Notes under the pieces: generated by a model
The model's input: the letters and a program-made list of their open reading frames with translations, nothing else
Database searches by the model: none
Told to the model about the DNA's origin: nothing
Assembly (NCBI RefSeq): GCF_000026185.1
Contig: NC_010694.1
Span: 3,596,001 to 3,660,000, forward strand
Direction: 5' to 3'
From: Erwinia tasmaniensis Et1/99
Lineage (GTDB): Bacteria > Pseudomonadota > Gammaproteobacteria > Enterobacterales > Enterobacteriaceae
Length of the DNA stretch: 64,000 bases
Translations under genes and position numbers: made by a program
Shown: in pieces, positions 49,448-61,202 of the stretch
Layout of the letters: each line of letters opens with the position of its first letter
Numbering within the stretch: the first letter of the stretch is position 1

Positions 49448-49592
49448 AATTTCATCGGTGGATATTTTATAAACCGTTTTCGTGACGCGTGCCCATAGGC
49501 AGCACGGCGGGGGAGGCCACGGTGGCTGACCTTCCTCTGCGCCGCAGCTTCGCGCAGCAGAGGAAGATTATAGCAAAAAACATGTGAAGGGA

Positions 49593-50585
49593 TTACTGCG
49601 GCGTAAATCGGCGTAAATGTTGTACCGTCGCCAGCCAGGCTGCAACCCAGCCAATCATGGCGGAAATCAGCAGCAGCAGCAGGCTTTCATCCCACGCCAG
49701 CCCGTGTAGCACAAAAGAAGTGCCAAACACCGACGCCACCTGTGTTACCACCGACTCCAGCCTGAATAACAGCGCTCCTGACAGCACCAGTGACAGCAAT
49801 GCCCCGCTAAAACCGAGCAGTGCCCCGCCGTATAAAAACGGGCGCAGGATAAAACCGTCGGTTGCACCGATCAGCTTTTGCACGTTAATGGTGTCGCGGC
49901 GGGCAAAAATGCTCAGGCGCACGCTGTTACCAATCACCAGGAACACCGCAACAATCATCAGGATGCCAATCATTGCCGCCACCTGGCCCACCAGTCCGGT
50001 GAGCGCCGCCAGCCGGGCAAACCAGCTGTCATCCATCTTCACTTCATCAATGCCCTGCACCTTCGACACGCGGTCACGCAGGTTATCCATCGTCGACGAA
50101 TTCTGGAAGTTTAGCTTCGGCGTGATAATCGCCACGGCCGGCAACGGGTTCTGCTCCAGCATGTCCATGGCTCCGCCGAAGCCAGACCAGTTGCGGAACT
50201 CACCCATCGCCTCTTCACGCGACAGGTAGTTGACCTTATCGACCCCATCCTCTTTTTTAAGCTGCGCCACCACGTTTTCGGCCGCGTCGTCATCCAGCGT
50301 TTTACTCAGGTAGACGGTGAGCTGCGGTGCGGGATACCACTGGTCTGCCGCCTGACTGACGTTCTTCCACACCATAAAACAGACGCTCGGCAGCGTCAGA
50401 GAGATGGCAATGACCATCACCGTGAGCAGCGTTGCCAGCGGCTGACGCCACAGATCTGACAGCGAACCGTGCATCGCGTAGCGCCACTGTTCCTGCCAGC
50501 CGCCCTTAAGCGCTTTGCTTTTTGATGGCTGCTTGTGCTTCGCCGTTTTTGGCGCTGAAGCGCGAGGATTGCGTTTATTCACCAC
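49593..50585 (-). CDS. ftsX: Cell division ABC transporter permease FtsX
   Basis: FtsX works with FtsE at the septal ring and controls peptidoglycan amidase activation through EnvC. It has 330 residues: a basic cytoplasmic start, a first membrane helix near [21 protein letters not shown], a periplasmic domain and three further helices ([59 protein letters not shown]). It overlaps ftsE by 11 bp in ftsYEX. Confidence 0.96.
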   Translation of the reverse strand: MVNKRNPRASAPKTAKHKQPSKSKALKGGWQEQWRYAMHGSLSDLWRQPLATLLTVMVIAISLTLPSVCFMVWKNVSQAADQWYPAPQLTVYLSKTLDDDAAENVVAQLKKEDGVDKVNYLSREEAMGEFRNWSGFGGAMDMLEQNPLPAVAIITPKLNFQNSSTMDNLRDRVSKVQGIDEVKMDDSWFARLAALTGLVGQVAAMIGILMIVAVFLVIGNSVRLSIFARRDTINVQKLIGATDGFILRPFLYGGALLGFSGALLSLVLSGALLFRLESVVTQVASVFGTSFVLHGLAWDESLLLLLISAMIGWVAAWLATVQHLRRFTPQ

Positions 50586-51243
50586 GATGACCTCCGTGCA
50601 AACGACCCTTATTTAGGGTCATCTGCCGATAGTTGCGGCTGGCAATAAGCCCCATATCATGGCTGGCCATCAGCACCGTGACGCCAACGCGGTTAAACTC
50701 CTCGAACAGGCGCAATATGTCCTCAGACAGCGCCTCGTCGAGGTTACCCGTGGGTTCGTCCGCCAACAGTACCGCGGGCTTGTTCACCACCGCACGGGCA
50801 ATGCCAACGCGCTGCTGCTCACCGCCAGAAAGCTGAATGGGGAAACTTTTTGCTTTATCGAGCAGGCCAACTTTGTCCAGCGCCGCAGAAACGCGGCGGC
50901 GGATATCTTCACCGCTGGCCCCGGCGATAATCAGCGGAATGGCCACGTTGTCATACACCGAGCGATCCATCAGCAGATGGTGATCCTGAAAGATCATGCC
51001 AATCTGCCGGCGCAGGAACGGGACTTCCCGGCTTTTGAGACGGCTGATATCATGACCACCAAACCAGATATGTCCGGCACTTGGGCGTTCAATGCCACAG
51101 ATCAGCTTCAGCAAGGTGCTTTTCCCTGCCCCGGAGTGTCCGGTCAGAAACGCCATTTCGCCTGGACGCAGATGGAAATCCACCCCCTGCAACGCTTGCC
51201 GACCGCCGAGATAAGCCTTACTGACTTCTTCAAAGCGAATCAT
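50575..51243 (-). CDS. ftsE: Cell division ABC transporter ATPase FtsE
   Basis: A 222-residue ATPase with Walker [10 protein letters not shown], signature [19 protein letters not shown], Walker [14 protein letters not shown] and switch His MASHDMGLI. It pairs with FtsX. It begins 5 bp after ftsY ends. Confidence 0.97.
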   Translation of the reverse strand: MIRFEEVSKAYLGGRQALQGVDFHLRPGEMAFLTGHSGAGKSTLLKLICGIERPSAGHIWFGGHDISRLKSREVPFLRRQIGMIFQDHHLLMDRSVYDNVAIPLIIAGASGEDIRRRVSAALDKVGLLDKAKSFPIQLSGGEQQRVGIARAVVNKPAVLLADEPTGNLDEALSEDILRLFEEFNRVGVTVLMASHDMGLIASRNYRQMTLNKGRLHGGHRGE

Positions 51244-51248
51244 CCTAA

Positions 51249-52733
<1,485 letters not shown>

Positions 52734-53033
52734 GGTGCAACCACACTCCTCGCGGGAAAACCGTTCTGTCAGAAAAAATAAGCTATGCCCTGAATAATTC
52801 GAGGTGCAGGATAGCGGTAAACGCGGGGTTCCTGATGAGTTAACCCCGGTTGACCATGTGTATCAACACCAACGGCCAACGCCTCTGCAGCTTGAAATAT
52901 GGCGGGTACAGCGATTTAACGATTAGTTTCGTAGTCTACCACTTTCTGCAAAGCGCATTACAGCACCCTTTTACGTTTCCTCAACGCGGTTAGCCCGTTA
53001 AACTATGCAACAAATTATTAAGAGTTCAGCAAG
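52734..53033. other. ftsY-rsmD divergent promoter region
   Basis: These 300 bp separate divergent ftsY and rsmD. I see no gene and no strong promoter match, apart from AT-rich stretches just before rsmD (near 53010-53030). Confidence 0.45.
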
Positions 53034-53639
53034 ATGAATAAAAAACCCCGCAGCGGCGCAGCCGGGCAAATACGCATTATTGGTGGTCAGTGGCGTGGCC
53101 GCAAGTTAACGGTTCCCGATAGCGCGGGCCTGCGCCCCACGACCGATCGGGTACGTGAAACGCTTTTTAACTGGCTGGCTGCGGATATCCAGCAGGCAAA
53201 CTGCCTTGACTGTTTTGCCGGCAGCGGCGCGTTAGGCCTGGAAGCGCTGTCGCGCCATGCCGCCAGCGCCACGCTGCTGGAGCTGGAGCGACCGGTGGCG
53301 CAGCAGCTGGAAAAAAACCTTGCGGCCCTCGGGGCGAAAAACGCACGCGTTATTCATCGCAATACGTTGCAGTTCCTGGCCCAAAAGGGTGAGCCTCACC
53401 ATCTGGTATTTGTTGATCCACCGTTTCGCAAAGGGCTGCTTGAACAAACGCTTACGCTGCTGGAGAACAACGACTGGTTAGCCGACGGATCCCTGATCTA
53501 TGTCGAAAGCGAAGTCGAAAACGGCCTGCCGCCGGTGCCGGTAAACTGGCAGCTGCATCGTGAAAAGATCGCCGGTCAGGTGGCTTACCGCCTGTATATT
53601 CGTCACACGGAAAACGAGGATAACGCAGATGTTAATTAA
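53034..53639 (+). CDS. rsmD: 16S rRNA m2G966 methyltransferase RsmD
   Basis: RsmD methylates G966 of 16S rRNA in the assembled 30S subunit. It is 201 residues with the SAM-binding LDCFAGSGALGLEALSRHA and the catalytic VFVDPPFRKGLLE motif (DPPF). RIIGGQWRGRKLTVPD near the start is typical. It overlaps yhhL by 11 bp. Confidence 0.96.
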   Translation: MNKKPRSGAAGQIRIIGGQWRGRKLTVPDSAGLRPTTDRVRETLFNWLAADIQQANCLDCFAGSGALGLEALSRHAASATLLELERPVAQQLEKNLAALGAKNARVIHRNTLQFLAQKGEPHHLVFVDPPFRKGLLEQTLTLLENNDWLADGSLIYVESEVENGLPPVPVNWQLHREKIAGQVAYRLYIRHTENEDNADVN

Positions 53640-53898
53640 TGCAGGCCGTCTGTTGATGGTATTCGTCTGGGCTTTTTTGTTGCTTAACGTGATACACCCC
53701 TTCCCGAAGCCGCTAACGTATTTTGTTAACGTCGCGCTGTTCTTTATGACGATCATGCACGGCCTGCAGCTGGTGCTGATGCGCACCACTCAGCCACAGG
53801 GGTCGGCTAAACTCAGCGGCCTGACGCAGGCCAAAATCTTTTTCTTTGGCGTGTTTGAGCTGCTCGCCTGGCAGAAAAAGAACTTTCCCAAACGCTAA
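53629..53898 (+). CDS. yhhL: Inner membrane protein YhhL (DUF1145)
   Basis: An 89-residue protein with two hydrophobic helices (VFVWAFLLLNVI; YFVNVALFFMTIMHGLQLVLM). The start MLINAGRLL overlaps the rsmD end, as in E. coli. Function unknown. Confidence 0.88.
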   Translation: MLINAGRLLMVFVWAFLLLNVIHPFPKPLTYFVNVALFFMTIMHGLQLVLMRTTQPQGSAKLSGLTQAKIFFFGVFELLAWQKKNFPKR

Positions 53899-54267
53899 TC
53901 AGTTTCGCCGGACTTCTGCGTCCGGCTTAAAACTCACAAAGCGCGTTCCTTTAAACCGCAGCTCGCCCAGCGTGCCCTTATCCATTTGATGGTAATCCCC
54001 GGCCTTCAGTTCCAGCTTAAAGTCACCGGCCTCGTTCAACGGATGAAACCAGGCCTCATAACGCATCTCTTCAACAGGAAGATGCTCACGCTGGCGTGAA
54101 CGACGATTGGCGGCCGGATATTCCCGTTTGCTCTTGACTTCTACCCTCAGGCTGCGCAGCGGCGTGGCGTCGTTAACCGCCACCTCACGGCGCTGTTTGA
54201 TAAACTGACGGGTCGCTAAAATGGCGATAATGACCAATACGAGCAACAGGAAAATGGGCGGCTTCAT
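53899..54267 (-). CDS. yhhM: YhhM (DUF2500) membrane-anchored protein
   Basis: A 122-residue protein from MKPPIFLLLVLVIIAILATRQFI, one membrane helix followed by a beta-rich domain (LRVEVKSKREYPAANRRSRQRE; MRYEAWFHPLNEAGDFKLELKAGDY; GTRFVSFKP). The ATG follows an AGGA site. An ATG three codons earlier is also possible. It is convergent with yhhL, its stop adjoining the yhhL stop. Function unknown. Confidence 0.85.
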   Translation of the reverse strand: MKPPIFLLLVLVIIAILATRQFIKQRREVAVNDATPLRSLRVEVKSKREYPAANRRSRQREHLPVEEMRYEAWFHPLNEAGDFKLELKAGDYHQMDKGTLGELRFKGTRFVSFKPDAEVRRN

Positions 54268-54413
54268 GACATTCATCCTACTGAATATAAAAATTGTTGG
54301 GTTGCAGAGCGCGCTTATCAGCATACAAGCAGAGCCATCTCATTGTCACATCGTTGGTCATTAACCTACACTGGGAATGATTTTGTCGGGTTCTTCATCT
54401 ACAAGGACAACAT

Positions 54414-55043
54414 ATGATCTGGTCTTTTCTTGCCGTTCTCTTTTCCGGCTGGCTGTATGTGGACGCTTCCTATCGCGGCCCGCAGTGGCAACGCTGGGTA
54501 TTTAAACCGGTTACCCTGCTATTGATGCTGGCCTGGGCCTGGCAAGCGCCGGTGTTAAAAACGACCGATTACCTGATCCTGGCCGGACTGATCGCCACGC
54601 TGGCAGGTGATGCGCTGACGTTGCTGCCCAACAAACGCATGCTGTATGCCATCGGGGCATTCTTCCTGTCGCACCTGCTTTACACGCTCTGTTTCGCCAG
54701 CCAAATGACGATTGCCCTGTACTGGCCAATACCGCTCACGCTGCTGGTTATCGGCGCGCTGGTACTGGCTACCGTCTGGACCCGGCTGGAAGAGCTGCGC
54801 TGGCCGATTTGTACCTTGATCGGTATGGCGCTGCTGATGGTCTGGCTCAGCACCGAGCAGTATTTCTTCCGCCCGAGCGACTACAGCTTTACCTTAATGG
54901 CCGGGGCCGGCCTGCTGCTGCTGGGCAATATTGTCTGGCTCATCAGTCATTTCCGCCGCCGTTTCAGCGCTGACAGCGCGATGATCGCCGCCTGCTACTT
55001 CGCCGGTCACTTTATGATCGTTCGCTCTCTGTGGCTGCAATGA
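54414..55043 (+). CDS. yhhN: YhhN family membrane protein (TMEM86/lysoplasmalogenase-like)
   Basis: A 209-residue protein with about eight hydrophobic helices. The family signature [43 protein letters not shown] is clear. Related eukaryotic members are lysoplasmalogenases; the enterobacterial role is not established. Confidence 0.88.
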   Translation: MIWSFLAVLFSGWLYVDASYRGPQWQRWVFKPVTLLLMLAWAWQAPVLKTTDYLILAGLIATLAGDALTLLPNKRMLYAIGAFFLSHLLYTLCFASQMTIALYWPIPLTLLVIGALVLATVWTRLEELRWPICTLIGMALLMVWLSTEQYFFRPSDYSFTLMAGAGLLLLGNIVWLISHFRRRFSADSAMIAACYFAGHFMIVRSLWLQ

Positions 55044-55053
55044 CTCAATACGC

Positions 55054-55085
55054 TTGACTCTGGAGTTGAATCCAGAGTGTAAGAT
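55054..55085 (+). promoter_or_regulatory. ZntR-responsive zntA promoter
   Basis: TTGACT (-35) and TAAGAT (-10) are separated by 20 bp that contain the inverted repeat ACTCTGGAGT/ATCCAGAGT. The long spacer and the sequence itself match the E. coli zntA promoter, which ZntR, a MerR-family activator, distorts when zinc is bound. Confidence 0.88.
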
Positions 55086-55132
55086 GGCTATCGGCGGGTA
55101 TTGGTGCCCGCCGCTATCGGCCAGGAGGCGTT

Positions 55133-57388
55133 ATGCAGCAGCACTCTTCTTGTGGTTGTGGTCACCACCACGCCCGCAAACAGCATGGATGCGCGACCCG
55201 CTCGCGCCCCGTTATCAAAAAAGTTACCGCCGTCGGTGCAGACGCGCCCTGCTGTGGCGATACCGCCTGTAGTCCGGCGGATCCCCCCGATGAAGAGGGC
55301 GACAGGCTGGCGCAAACCGCCCGCTTTAGCTGGCAGGTACAGGGCATGGACTGCCCGAGCTGCGCGCAAAAAGTTGAAACCGCCGTCAAAAATCTTGCCA
55401 ACGTTCGCGCAGCTCGCGTGGTTTTTGTCAGCGAAAAACTGCTGGTCGATGCCAGCGCCGATGTGCGCAGCGAGGTCGAACGGGCCGTCGCACGCGTTGG
55501 CTTCCGCCTCCGGCGCAGTCATGCGGCAGCAGCCGCCGCTGAAGCCGGCTTCTGGCGGGAAAACCGCAGCGCGGTGTTGCTGGCACTGCTGATGGCGGCC
55601 AGCTGGCTGCTCGGGACTCTCCATCCCGGCGCGGGAAATGTGGCTTTTACCCTTACCACGCTGGTTGGCGTCTGGCCGGTGGCGCATCGTGCTCTGCGCC
55701 TGATACGCGGCGGCTCACCGTTCAGCATTGAAACGCTGATGAGCGTTGCTGCCGTTGGCGCGCTGTTTATCGGCGCGACCGCAGAAGCGGCGATGGTGCT
55801 GCTGCTGTTTACGCTCGGCGAAAGGCTGGAGTCATTTGCCGCCGGCCGCGCGCGCAAGGGGGTGACCGCGCTGATGGCCCTGAAACCTGACCAGGCGCTG
55901 CGAGTTCGCTCCGGCCAGCGTGAAAACGTTGCGGTAAGCGACCTGCGGCCGGGTGACGTGATTGAGGTAGCCGCCGGAGGCCGTTTGCCTGCCGACGCGA
56001 AGCTGCTGACGCCGTTTGCCAGCTTTGATGAAAGCGCTCTGACCGGGGAATCGGTGCCGGTCGATCGCCAACGGAATGACGCTATCGCCGCCGGCAGCAT
56101 GAGCGTTGACCGTCTGGTACAGCTGGAGGTGATGTCAGAGCCGGGCCACAGCGCGATTGACCGCATCCTGCATCTGATTGAAGAAGCCGGGGAGCGGCGC
56201 GCGCCAATCGAGCGTTTTCTCAATCGCTTTAGCCGTATTTATACCCCGATCGTTATGTTGCTGGCGCTGGTCGTGGCGCTGCTACCTCCGCTGCTGATGG
56301 CGGCGGAATGGCAACCGTGGATCTACAAGGGGCTGACGCTGCTGCTGATTGGCTGCCCGTGTGCGCTGGTGATCTCCACGCCGGCGGCGGTAACCTCGGC
56401 GCTGGCCGCCGCCGCGCGTCGTGGCGCGCTGATCAAGGGCGGCGCGGCGCTGGAAAGTCTTGGCAAAGTGCGTACGATGGCTTTCGACAAAACCGGCACC
56501 CTGACGGAGGGAAAACCCCGGCTTATCGCCATTACTGCGCTGGACGGCAGCGATGAAAATTCTCTGCTGGCTGTTGCTGCCGCCGTTGAGCAAGGTTCGT
56601 CGCACCCTTTAGCACGGGCTATCGTCGCGGCGGCCGATGCGCGTCAGCTGGCGATCCCTGCGGCCAGCGACCAGCGTGCGCTGGCGGGCAGCGGCATACA
56701 GGCAAAGGTAAGTGGTCGCTTACTATTTATAAGTTCACCGCACAGAGTGTCTGAAGAATTACTGGCCCCGCAGCGTAAAGCGATTGAAGCACTGGAAGAT
56801 GGCGGCAATACGGTGGTGATACTGCACGATGAACGGCAAATGCTGGCAACCTTCGCCCTGCGCGACACGCTGCGCGCCGATGCCCGTGGTGCGCTGGCAG
56901 AATTGCAGGCGCTGAATATTCAGGCCGTGATGCTGACCGGGGACAACCCGCGTGCTGCGGCAGCGATCGCCGCCGGGCTGGGCATTGATTACCGCGCAGG
57001 CCTGTTGCCGGAAGATAAGGTCAACGCCATCAGAGCGCTGCAACAGCAGCAGGCGGTGGCGATGGTGGGCGACGGCATCAACGATGCGCCAGCGATGAAA
57101 GCCGCCACCGTCGGTATAGCGATGGGCAGCGGCAGCGATGTGGCGCTGGAAACCGCCGATGCGGCACTGCCGCATAACCGCCTCGCCGGGCTGGCAACGA
57201 TGATCCGCCTGTCGCGGGCTGCCCACGCCAATATTCGTCAGAACATTGCGCTGGCGCTCGGGCTGAAAGCCCTGTTCCTGATCACCACGCTGCTGGGGAT
57301 CACTGGGTTGTGGCTGGCGGTGCTGGCCGACTCAGGCGCTACGGCGTTAGTCACGGCTAACGCCCTGCGCCTGCTCGCTAAGAGATAA
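55133..57388 (+). CDS. zntA: Zinc/cadmium/lead-exporting P-type ATPase
   Basis: ZntA pumps Zn(II), Cd(II) and Pb(II) out of the cytoplasm. It is 751 residues: a Cys/His-rich start (CGCGHHHARKQHGC), a metal-binding domain with GMDCPSCA (near 71-78), then membrane helices, the ion-binding CPC in GCPCALVIS (near 406), the phosphorylation site DKTGTLTEG (near 452) and the hinge MVGDGINDAPAM (near 643). The Cys/His-rich N-terminal extension probably adds a further metal site. Confidence 0.96.
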   Translation: MQQHSSCGCGHHHARKQHGCATRSRPVIKKVTAVGADAPCCGDTACSPADPPDEEGDRLAQTARFSWQVQGMDCPSCAQKVETAVKNLANVRAARVVFVSEKLLVDASADVRSEVERAVARVGFRLRRSHAAAAAAEAGFWRENRSAVLLALLMAASWLLGTLHPGAGNVAFTLTTLVGVWPVAHRALRLIRGGSPFSIETLMSVAAVGALFIGATAEAAMVLLLFTLGERLESFAAGRARKGVTALMALKPDQALRVRSGQRENVAVSDLRPGDVIEVAAGGRLPADAKLLTPFASFDESALTGESVPVDRQRNDAIAAGSMSVDRLVQLEVMSEPGHSAIDRILHLIEEAGERRAPIERFLNRFSRIYTPIVMLLALVVALLPPLLMAAEWQPWIYKGLTLLLIGCPCALVISTPAAVTSALAAAARRGALIKGGAALESLGKVRTMAFDKTGTLTEGKPRLIAITALDGSDENSLLAVAAAVEQGSSHPLARAIVAAADARQLAIPAASDQRALAGSGIQAKVSGRLLFISSPHRVSEELLAPQRKAIEALEDGGNTVVILHDERQMLATFALRDTLRADARGALAELQALNIQAVMLTGDNPRAAAAIAAGLGIDYRAGLLPEDKVNAIRALQQQQAVAMVGDGINDAPAMKAATVGIAMGSGSDVALETADAALPHNRLAGLATMIRLSRAAHANIRQNIALALGLKALFLITTLLGITGLWLAVLADSGATALVTANALRLLAKR

Positions 57389-57409
57389 CGAGCGAAACGC
57401 AGCGCCGGG

Positions 57410-57655
57410 CTAGAGGCCTTTTTTCAGCAGATATTGATAGGGCAGCGCGTCGACGGCCTGTGCCACCAGCGTATGTTCCATAAAACGGCAAAAACCGGGA
57501 ATGTCACGGGTGGTGGCCGGGTCATCGGCGATGATCAGCAGGGTTTCGCCGTCCTGCATATGGCGCACGGTTTTACGCACCATCATCACCGGCTCCGGGC
57601 AGCGCAGCCCCTGGGTATCAAGGGTTTGGTCAGGATTGGCGAAGGGGTCGCTCAT
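57410..57655 (-). CDS. tusA: Sulfur carrier protein TusA
   Basis: TusA receives persulfide sulfur from IscS and passes it on for tRNA 2-thiouridine synthesis. It is 81 residues, the E. coli length, with the active Cys19 in [16 protein letters not shown]. Its stop lies 21 bp from the zntA stop (convergent). Confidence 0.97.
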   Translation of the reverse strand: MSDPFANPDQTLDTQGLRCPEPVMMVRKTVRHMQDGETLLIIADDPATTRDIPGFCRFMEHTLVAQAVDALPYQYLLKKGL

Positions 57656-57847
57656 AGTTATCTCAATCAGGAAAAAGCAAAATTTGCGCTATTTTACCCT
57701 GGGTCAAAGCAGGTGCAACCATTCCGCCCCACGATAACGTTTGCGCTTAAATCAACCGTTGCATTGGCAGGCCAAAACGGTAATATGCCGCAAAATCGTA
57801 CATATCCTCTCTATTTCACACGCCACAGCGTGAAAGATGAAGGACAA

Positions 57848-57882
57848 GACTGGGTTCCCTCACCCCACAACATATAAAAAGG
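57848..57882 (+). promoter_or_regulatory. preQ1-I-like riboswitch in the yhhQ leader
   Basis: The leader reads ACTGGG-TTCCCTCA-CCC then an A-rich tail ending AAAAAGG, just before the yhhQ ATG. A GGG/CCC stem with the loop starting UUC, followed by an A-rich strand whose AGG can pair with the loop CCU, is the pseudoknot layout of preQ1-I riboswitches. The tail's AAGG is also the ribosome site, so ligand binding would block translation. E. coli yhhQ is known to have a type III preQ1-I riboswitch in this position. Not folded computationally. Confidence 0.65.
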
Positions 57883-57888
57883 CTCAAT

Positions 57889-58554
57889 ATGCTCGCATTC
57901 AGTTCTCGTCAGCGCCTGCACGCGCTGGTCTGGCTATCTCTGTTTCATCTGCTGATCATCCTCTCCAGTAACTACCTGGTGCAGCTGCCGATCACTATTT
58001 TTGGTCTGCATACCACCTGGGGTGCTTTCAGCTTTCCGTTTATCTTTCTGGCGACCGACCTGACGGTGCGTATTTTCGGCGCACCGCTGGCGCGGCGTAT
58101 TATTCTGGCGGTCATGGTGCCGGCACTGTTTGTCTCCTACGTGGTTTCAGCGCTGTTTTATCAGGGTGAATGGCAGGGCTTTGCAACACTTGGACAGATG
58201 AACCTGTTCGTGGCGCGTATCGCCTGCGCCAGCTTTATGGCCTATGCGCTCGGTCAGGTGCTGGATATCCAGGTCTTTAACCGCCTGCGCCAGAAAGCGG
58301 CATGGTGGATAGCGCCCGCTGCGGCGATGTTCCTCGGCAATATCAGCGATACGCTGGCCTTCTTCTTTATCGCCTTCTATAAAAGCACCGATCCGTTTAT
58401 GGCAACGCACTGGGTTGAGATTGCGCTGGTGGATTACAGCTTTAAGGTCCTCATCTGTATGCTGTTCTTCCTGCCGGCTTACGGCCTGCTGCTGAATGCA
58501 ACGCTGAAGCAATTAACAGAGAAATCTAATCGCCCCCAGGTGAATTTCGGCTAG
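57889..58554 (+). CDS. yhhQ: Queuosine precursor transporter YhhQ
   Basis: YhhQ imports 7-cyano-7-deazaguanine (preQ0) and preQ1 for queuosine synthesis. It is 221 residues with about six hydrophobic helices. The FLATDLTVRIFGAPLARRII and FLGNISDTLAFFFIAFYKSTDPF segments are characteristic. A preQ1-I-like riboswitch directly precedes it. Confidence 0.95.
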   Translation: MLAFSSRQRLHALVWLSLFHLLIILSSNYLVQLPITIFGLHTTWGAFSFPFIFLATDLTVRIFGAPLARRIILAVMVPALFVSYVVSALFYQGEWQGFATLGQMNLFVARIACASFMAYALGQVLDIQVFNRLRQKAAWWIAPAAAMFLGNISDTLAFFFIAFYKSTDPFMATHWVEIALVDYSFKVLICMLFFLPAYGLLLNATLKQLTEKSNRPQVNFG

Positions 58555-58568
58555 TCTGATATCTTGCC

Positions 58569-58616
58569 GACCTGAAGCACCAAGCCGATGGCTTCAGGTC
58601 GTGATATTGTCACGAC
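58569..58616 (+). repeat. Two overlapping hairpins after yhhQ
   Basis: GACCTGAAGC pairs with GCTTCAGGTC (58569-58578 and 58591-58600). GTCGTGA pairs with TCACGAC (58598-58604 and 58610-58616). The two share GTC at 58598-58600, so they exclude each other at that edge. Neither has a T-run. They may mark the yhhQ transcript end or a leader of dcrB. Confidence 0.5.
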
Positions 58617-58693
58617 CAGCGGATTGCTTTTATGCGCTGAATACGTTTGTATCCATGCTTAGCGACATGCGATCAATTTAAAAAGGGACTCTG

Positions 58694-59248
58694 ATGCGTA
58701 ACTTACTGAAATATGCCGGAATTGCAGTGCTGGTCACGGGCCTCGCAGCCTGCGATGGCAAAAATGATAAAGCCGCTGACGGCCAGGACGCCAGCAGCAG
58801 CCAGTCAGCGCAGAACGTCACGCTGATGGAGGGCAAACTGAGCTTTGCGTTACCGCCGGGGATGAGTGATAAGAGCGGTAAGCTCGGAACCCAGGCCAAT
58901 AACATGCACGTTTATGCCGATAATTCTGGCCAGAAGGCGATTATTGTTATTGAGGGCGACAGCAGCAGTGAAGGTCTGGATACCCTGGCGGGACGCCTGG
59001 AAGCGCAGCAGCGCAGCCGCGATCCGCAGCTTCAGGTGGTGGCCAACAAGAGTATCAGCGTGAAGGATCATCAGTTACAGCAGTTGGACAGCGTGATCTC
59101 TGCCAACAATCAGTCCTCGTGGTCTTCCGTGGTCTTGGGCAAAATCGACGGCAAGCTGATGACCCTGCAAATCACCCTGCCCGCCGATAACCAGCAGCAG
59201 GCGCAGACTGAAGCAGAAAGTATTATTCAATCCATTACGCTGAAATAG
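58694..59248 (+). CDS. dcrB: Lipoprotein DcrB
   Basis: A 184-residue lipoprotein: signal peptide with lipobox LAAC (Cys20), then the DcrB domain ([41 protein letters not shown]). In E. coli it is needed for infection by phages C1 and C6 and affects envelope lipoprotein maturation. It ends the E. coli-like block; beyond it lies the iol cluster. Confidence 0.94.
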   Translation: MRNLLKYAGIAVLVTGLAACDGKNDKAADGQDASSSQSAQNVTLMEGKLSFALPPGMSDKSGKLGTQANNMHVYADNSGQKAIIVIEGDSSSEGLDTLAGRLEAQQRSRDPQLQVVANKSISVKDHQLQQLDSVISANNQSSWSSVVLGKIDGKLMTLQITLPADNQQQAQTEAESIIQSITLK

Positions 59249-59263
59249 CCTGAAAGCGTATAA

Positions 59264-59294
59264 AAGCCGCCTTCACGAACGGTGAAGGCGGCTT
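59264..59294. terminator. Bidirectional terminator between dcrB and iolE
   Basis: AAGCCGCCTTCAC and GTGAAGGCGGCTT form a 13-bp stem with a 5-nt loop. It is followed by TCT on the plus strand and by TTAT on the minus strand, and sits between two convergent genes. Confidence 0.8.
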
Positions 59295-59305
59295 TCTGCA
59301 TGTGA

Positions 59306-60202
59306 TTACAAACCGGCGTGTTGGCGAATGTACCGGCGCGCTTTTAACGCATATTCAAACGGGTTCGCCCGCGCCGGGTCCTGTTCCGCTTCCACCACCA
59401 TCCAGCCCCTATAGCCGGAATCGTCCAAGATTTTAAATACCGGATCGAAATCAATCACGCCGTCACCCGGCACGGTGAATGTGCCTCGTTTTACGCCCTC
59501 CAGGAATGACAGCCGCTGTGCCTTCACCTCTGCTACCACCTCGTCGCGCACGTCCTTCAGATGCACATGATTAATACGCGCCAGGTGTTTTTCCAGCATG
59601 GCCAGCATGGCTTGCTGCGAACCTTCCGAGTAGTAGGCGTGGCCGGTATCAAAGAGCAGGTACACGTCATCATGGGTCTGCGCCATAAAGCGATCCACCT
59701 CCGCGCAGGTTTGGATCGCGGTGCCCATATGGTGATGCAGGCCAACGGTCATCCCCTTTTCGGCCGCCAGTTTTGCCAGCTGGTTGTAGCCTTCCACCGT
59801 CAGCCGCCACTGTTCATCGCTAAAGTGCGGTTTTTCTTCCAGTACCGCTTTTGCCGTGCCCTGAATGCTCAGACTCTGCTCAGAACAGCCGATGACTTTC
59901 GCGCCCATCGCATGCAGGAAATCGCGATGATTGATAAACTCATCGAGGGTTTTTTCCCTGTCGCCGTTGGCAAAAAAGGTGCTGAACCAGGCATTAACGA
60001 TCTCAAGCCCACGGATATCCAGCATCGGCTTCAACACCGCCGGGTCACGCGGATATTTACTGCCTACCTCACTGCCGGTAAAGCCCGCCAGCGCCATCTC
60101 ACTGACAATTTGCTGGAAGCTGTTCTCTTTGCCTAACTCCGGCATATCATCGTTAGTCCAGCCGATCGGCGCAATCGCCAGTTTGACCTTATTTTTGTCC
60201 AT
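59306..60202 (-). CDS. iolE: Inosose dehydratase (2-keto-myo-inositol dehydratase)
   Basis: IolE dehydrates scyllo-inosose in myo-inositol catabolism. From [24 protein letters not shown] it has 298 residues. The xylose-isomerase-like TIM barrel shows [47 protein letters not shown] and [11 protein letters not shown], with the His, Glu and Asp residues expected for a metal site. It lies 44 bp after the iolH-like gene in the same direction. Confidence 0.92.
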   Translation of the reverse strand: MDKNKVKLAIAPIGWTNDDMPELGKENSFQQIVSEMALAGFTGSEVGSKYPRDPAVLKPMLDIRGLEIVNAWFSTFFANGDREKTLDEFINHRDFLHAMGAKVIGCSEQSLSIQGTAKAVLEEKPHFSDEQWRLTVEGYNQLAKLAAEKGMTVGLHHHMGTAIQTCAEVDRFMAQTHDDVYLLFDTGHAYYSEGSQQAMLAMLEKHLARINHVHLKDVRDEVVAEVKAQRLSFLEGVKRGTFTVPGDGVIDFDPVFKILDDSGYRGWMVVEAEQDPARANPFEYALKARRYIRQHAGL

Positions 60203-60246
60203 ACGTGTTCCCCAGGATTCAGCGTGCGGCACGGGCTGCCGCGCGG

Positions 60247-61131
60247 TTATTTGCGCAGCAGCTCGCGCTCGATCAGCTCGCGCGTTTCCACCGCCTGATA
60301 TTTCATTTTTTCCGGATAACCGAACAGTGAAGAGGCGATAATCGACTCGCCTCCGACCGGATAAGTGCGGTTGGCAAAATCCATCTCGCGCAGCGTCTGG
60401 AACAGCGTGGAAAAGTCCACTTCCCCTTCGCCCACCCCAACATGCTGATGAACAACGGCGTCAACGCCCGGCGGATTCACGATGTAGCGGCAGTGTTTGG
60501 TGTGGTTCATGGTGTCCGCGATCAGCACATGCGACAGATCTGCCCCGGCGTACTCCAGCATGCTCCTCACGTCCCCTTTTCCTTTGTCGTAGAAAAAGGT
60601 GTGCGGCACGCTGTAAAGATATTTGACGTTATCACTGCGAAACGATTTCACCAGATCGGCGGTTTCATTATTCTCTTCACAGAAGTCCCACGGGTGGGAC
60701 TGGATTTCAATGCGTATCCCTTCACGCTCGACGATGGGCAGCAGCTCCTCCATTGAGCGATAGAACATCTCCTCACAGATTTCAGGCTCATTAGGGTTAC
60801 CGGAAAGTTCGGTGTTGATCACCTGCACCCCGGTTTCCACCGCAATCTCTATCATCCGTTTCCAGTTACGCACGGCGGCCTGACGGCGCGCTTCGTCCGG
60901 ACCAGACCAACGGTAAACCACAATATAGGAAGAGATTTCCAGCCCGGTTGCGCGCAGCGCGTTCTTATACTCAGTGATAATTTCACGGCTGGCTTTAGGG
61001 TGTTTATAGAACGGGTTGATCTGCGGGTGGGGCGACTGCTCAATATATTGATAGCCCCAGTCCGCCACCTGGTGGACCATTTTAGTGATGCCCAACTCTT
61101 TAATGACATCAACGTCAAAGGCGATTTTCAT
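60247..61131 (-). CDS. iolH: IolH-like TIM-barrel sugar isomerase/epimerase
   Basis: A 294-residue xylose-isomerase-like TIM-barrel protein ([73 protein letters not shown]). Similar proteins are called IolH in inositol clusters and their exact reaction is not settled. The name rests on family and position between iolG and iolE, so the symbol is tentative. Confidence 0.7.
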   Translation of the reverse strand: MKIAFDVDVIKELGITKMVHQVADWGYQYIEQSPHPQINPFYKHPKASREIITEYKNALRATGLEISSYIVVYRWSGPDEARRQAAVRNWKRMIEIAVETGVQVINTELSGNPNEPEICEEMFYRSMEELLPIVEREGIRIEIQSHPWDFCEENNETADLVKSFRSDNVKYLYSVPHTFFYDKGKGDVRSMLEYAGADLSHVLIADTMNHTKHCRYIVNPPGVDAVVHQHVGVGEGEVDFSTLFQTLREMDFANRTYPVGGESIIASSLFGYPEKMKYQAVETRELIERELLRK

Positions 61132-61202
61132 CAGAATCTCCGTCATAAATCAGTACGGTGTTTCATCGTTACCCCGCCGGCAGGCAGAGAAACACAGCGG
61201 GT

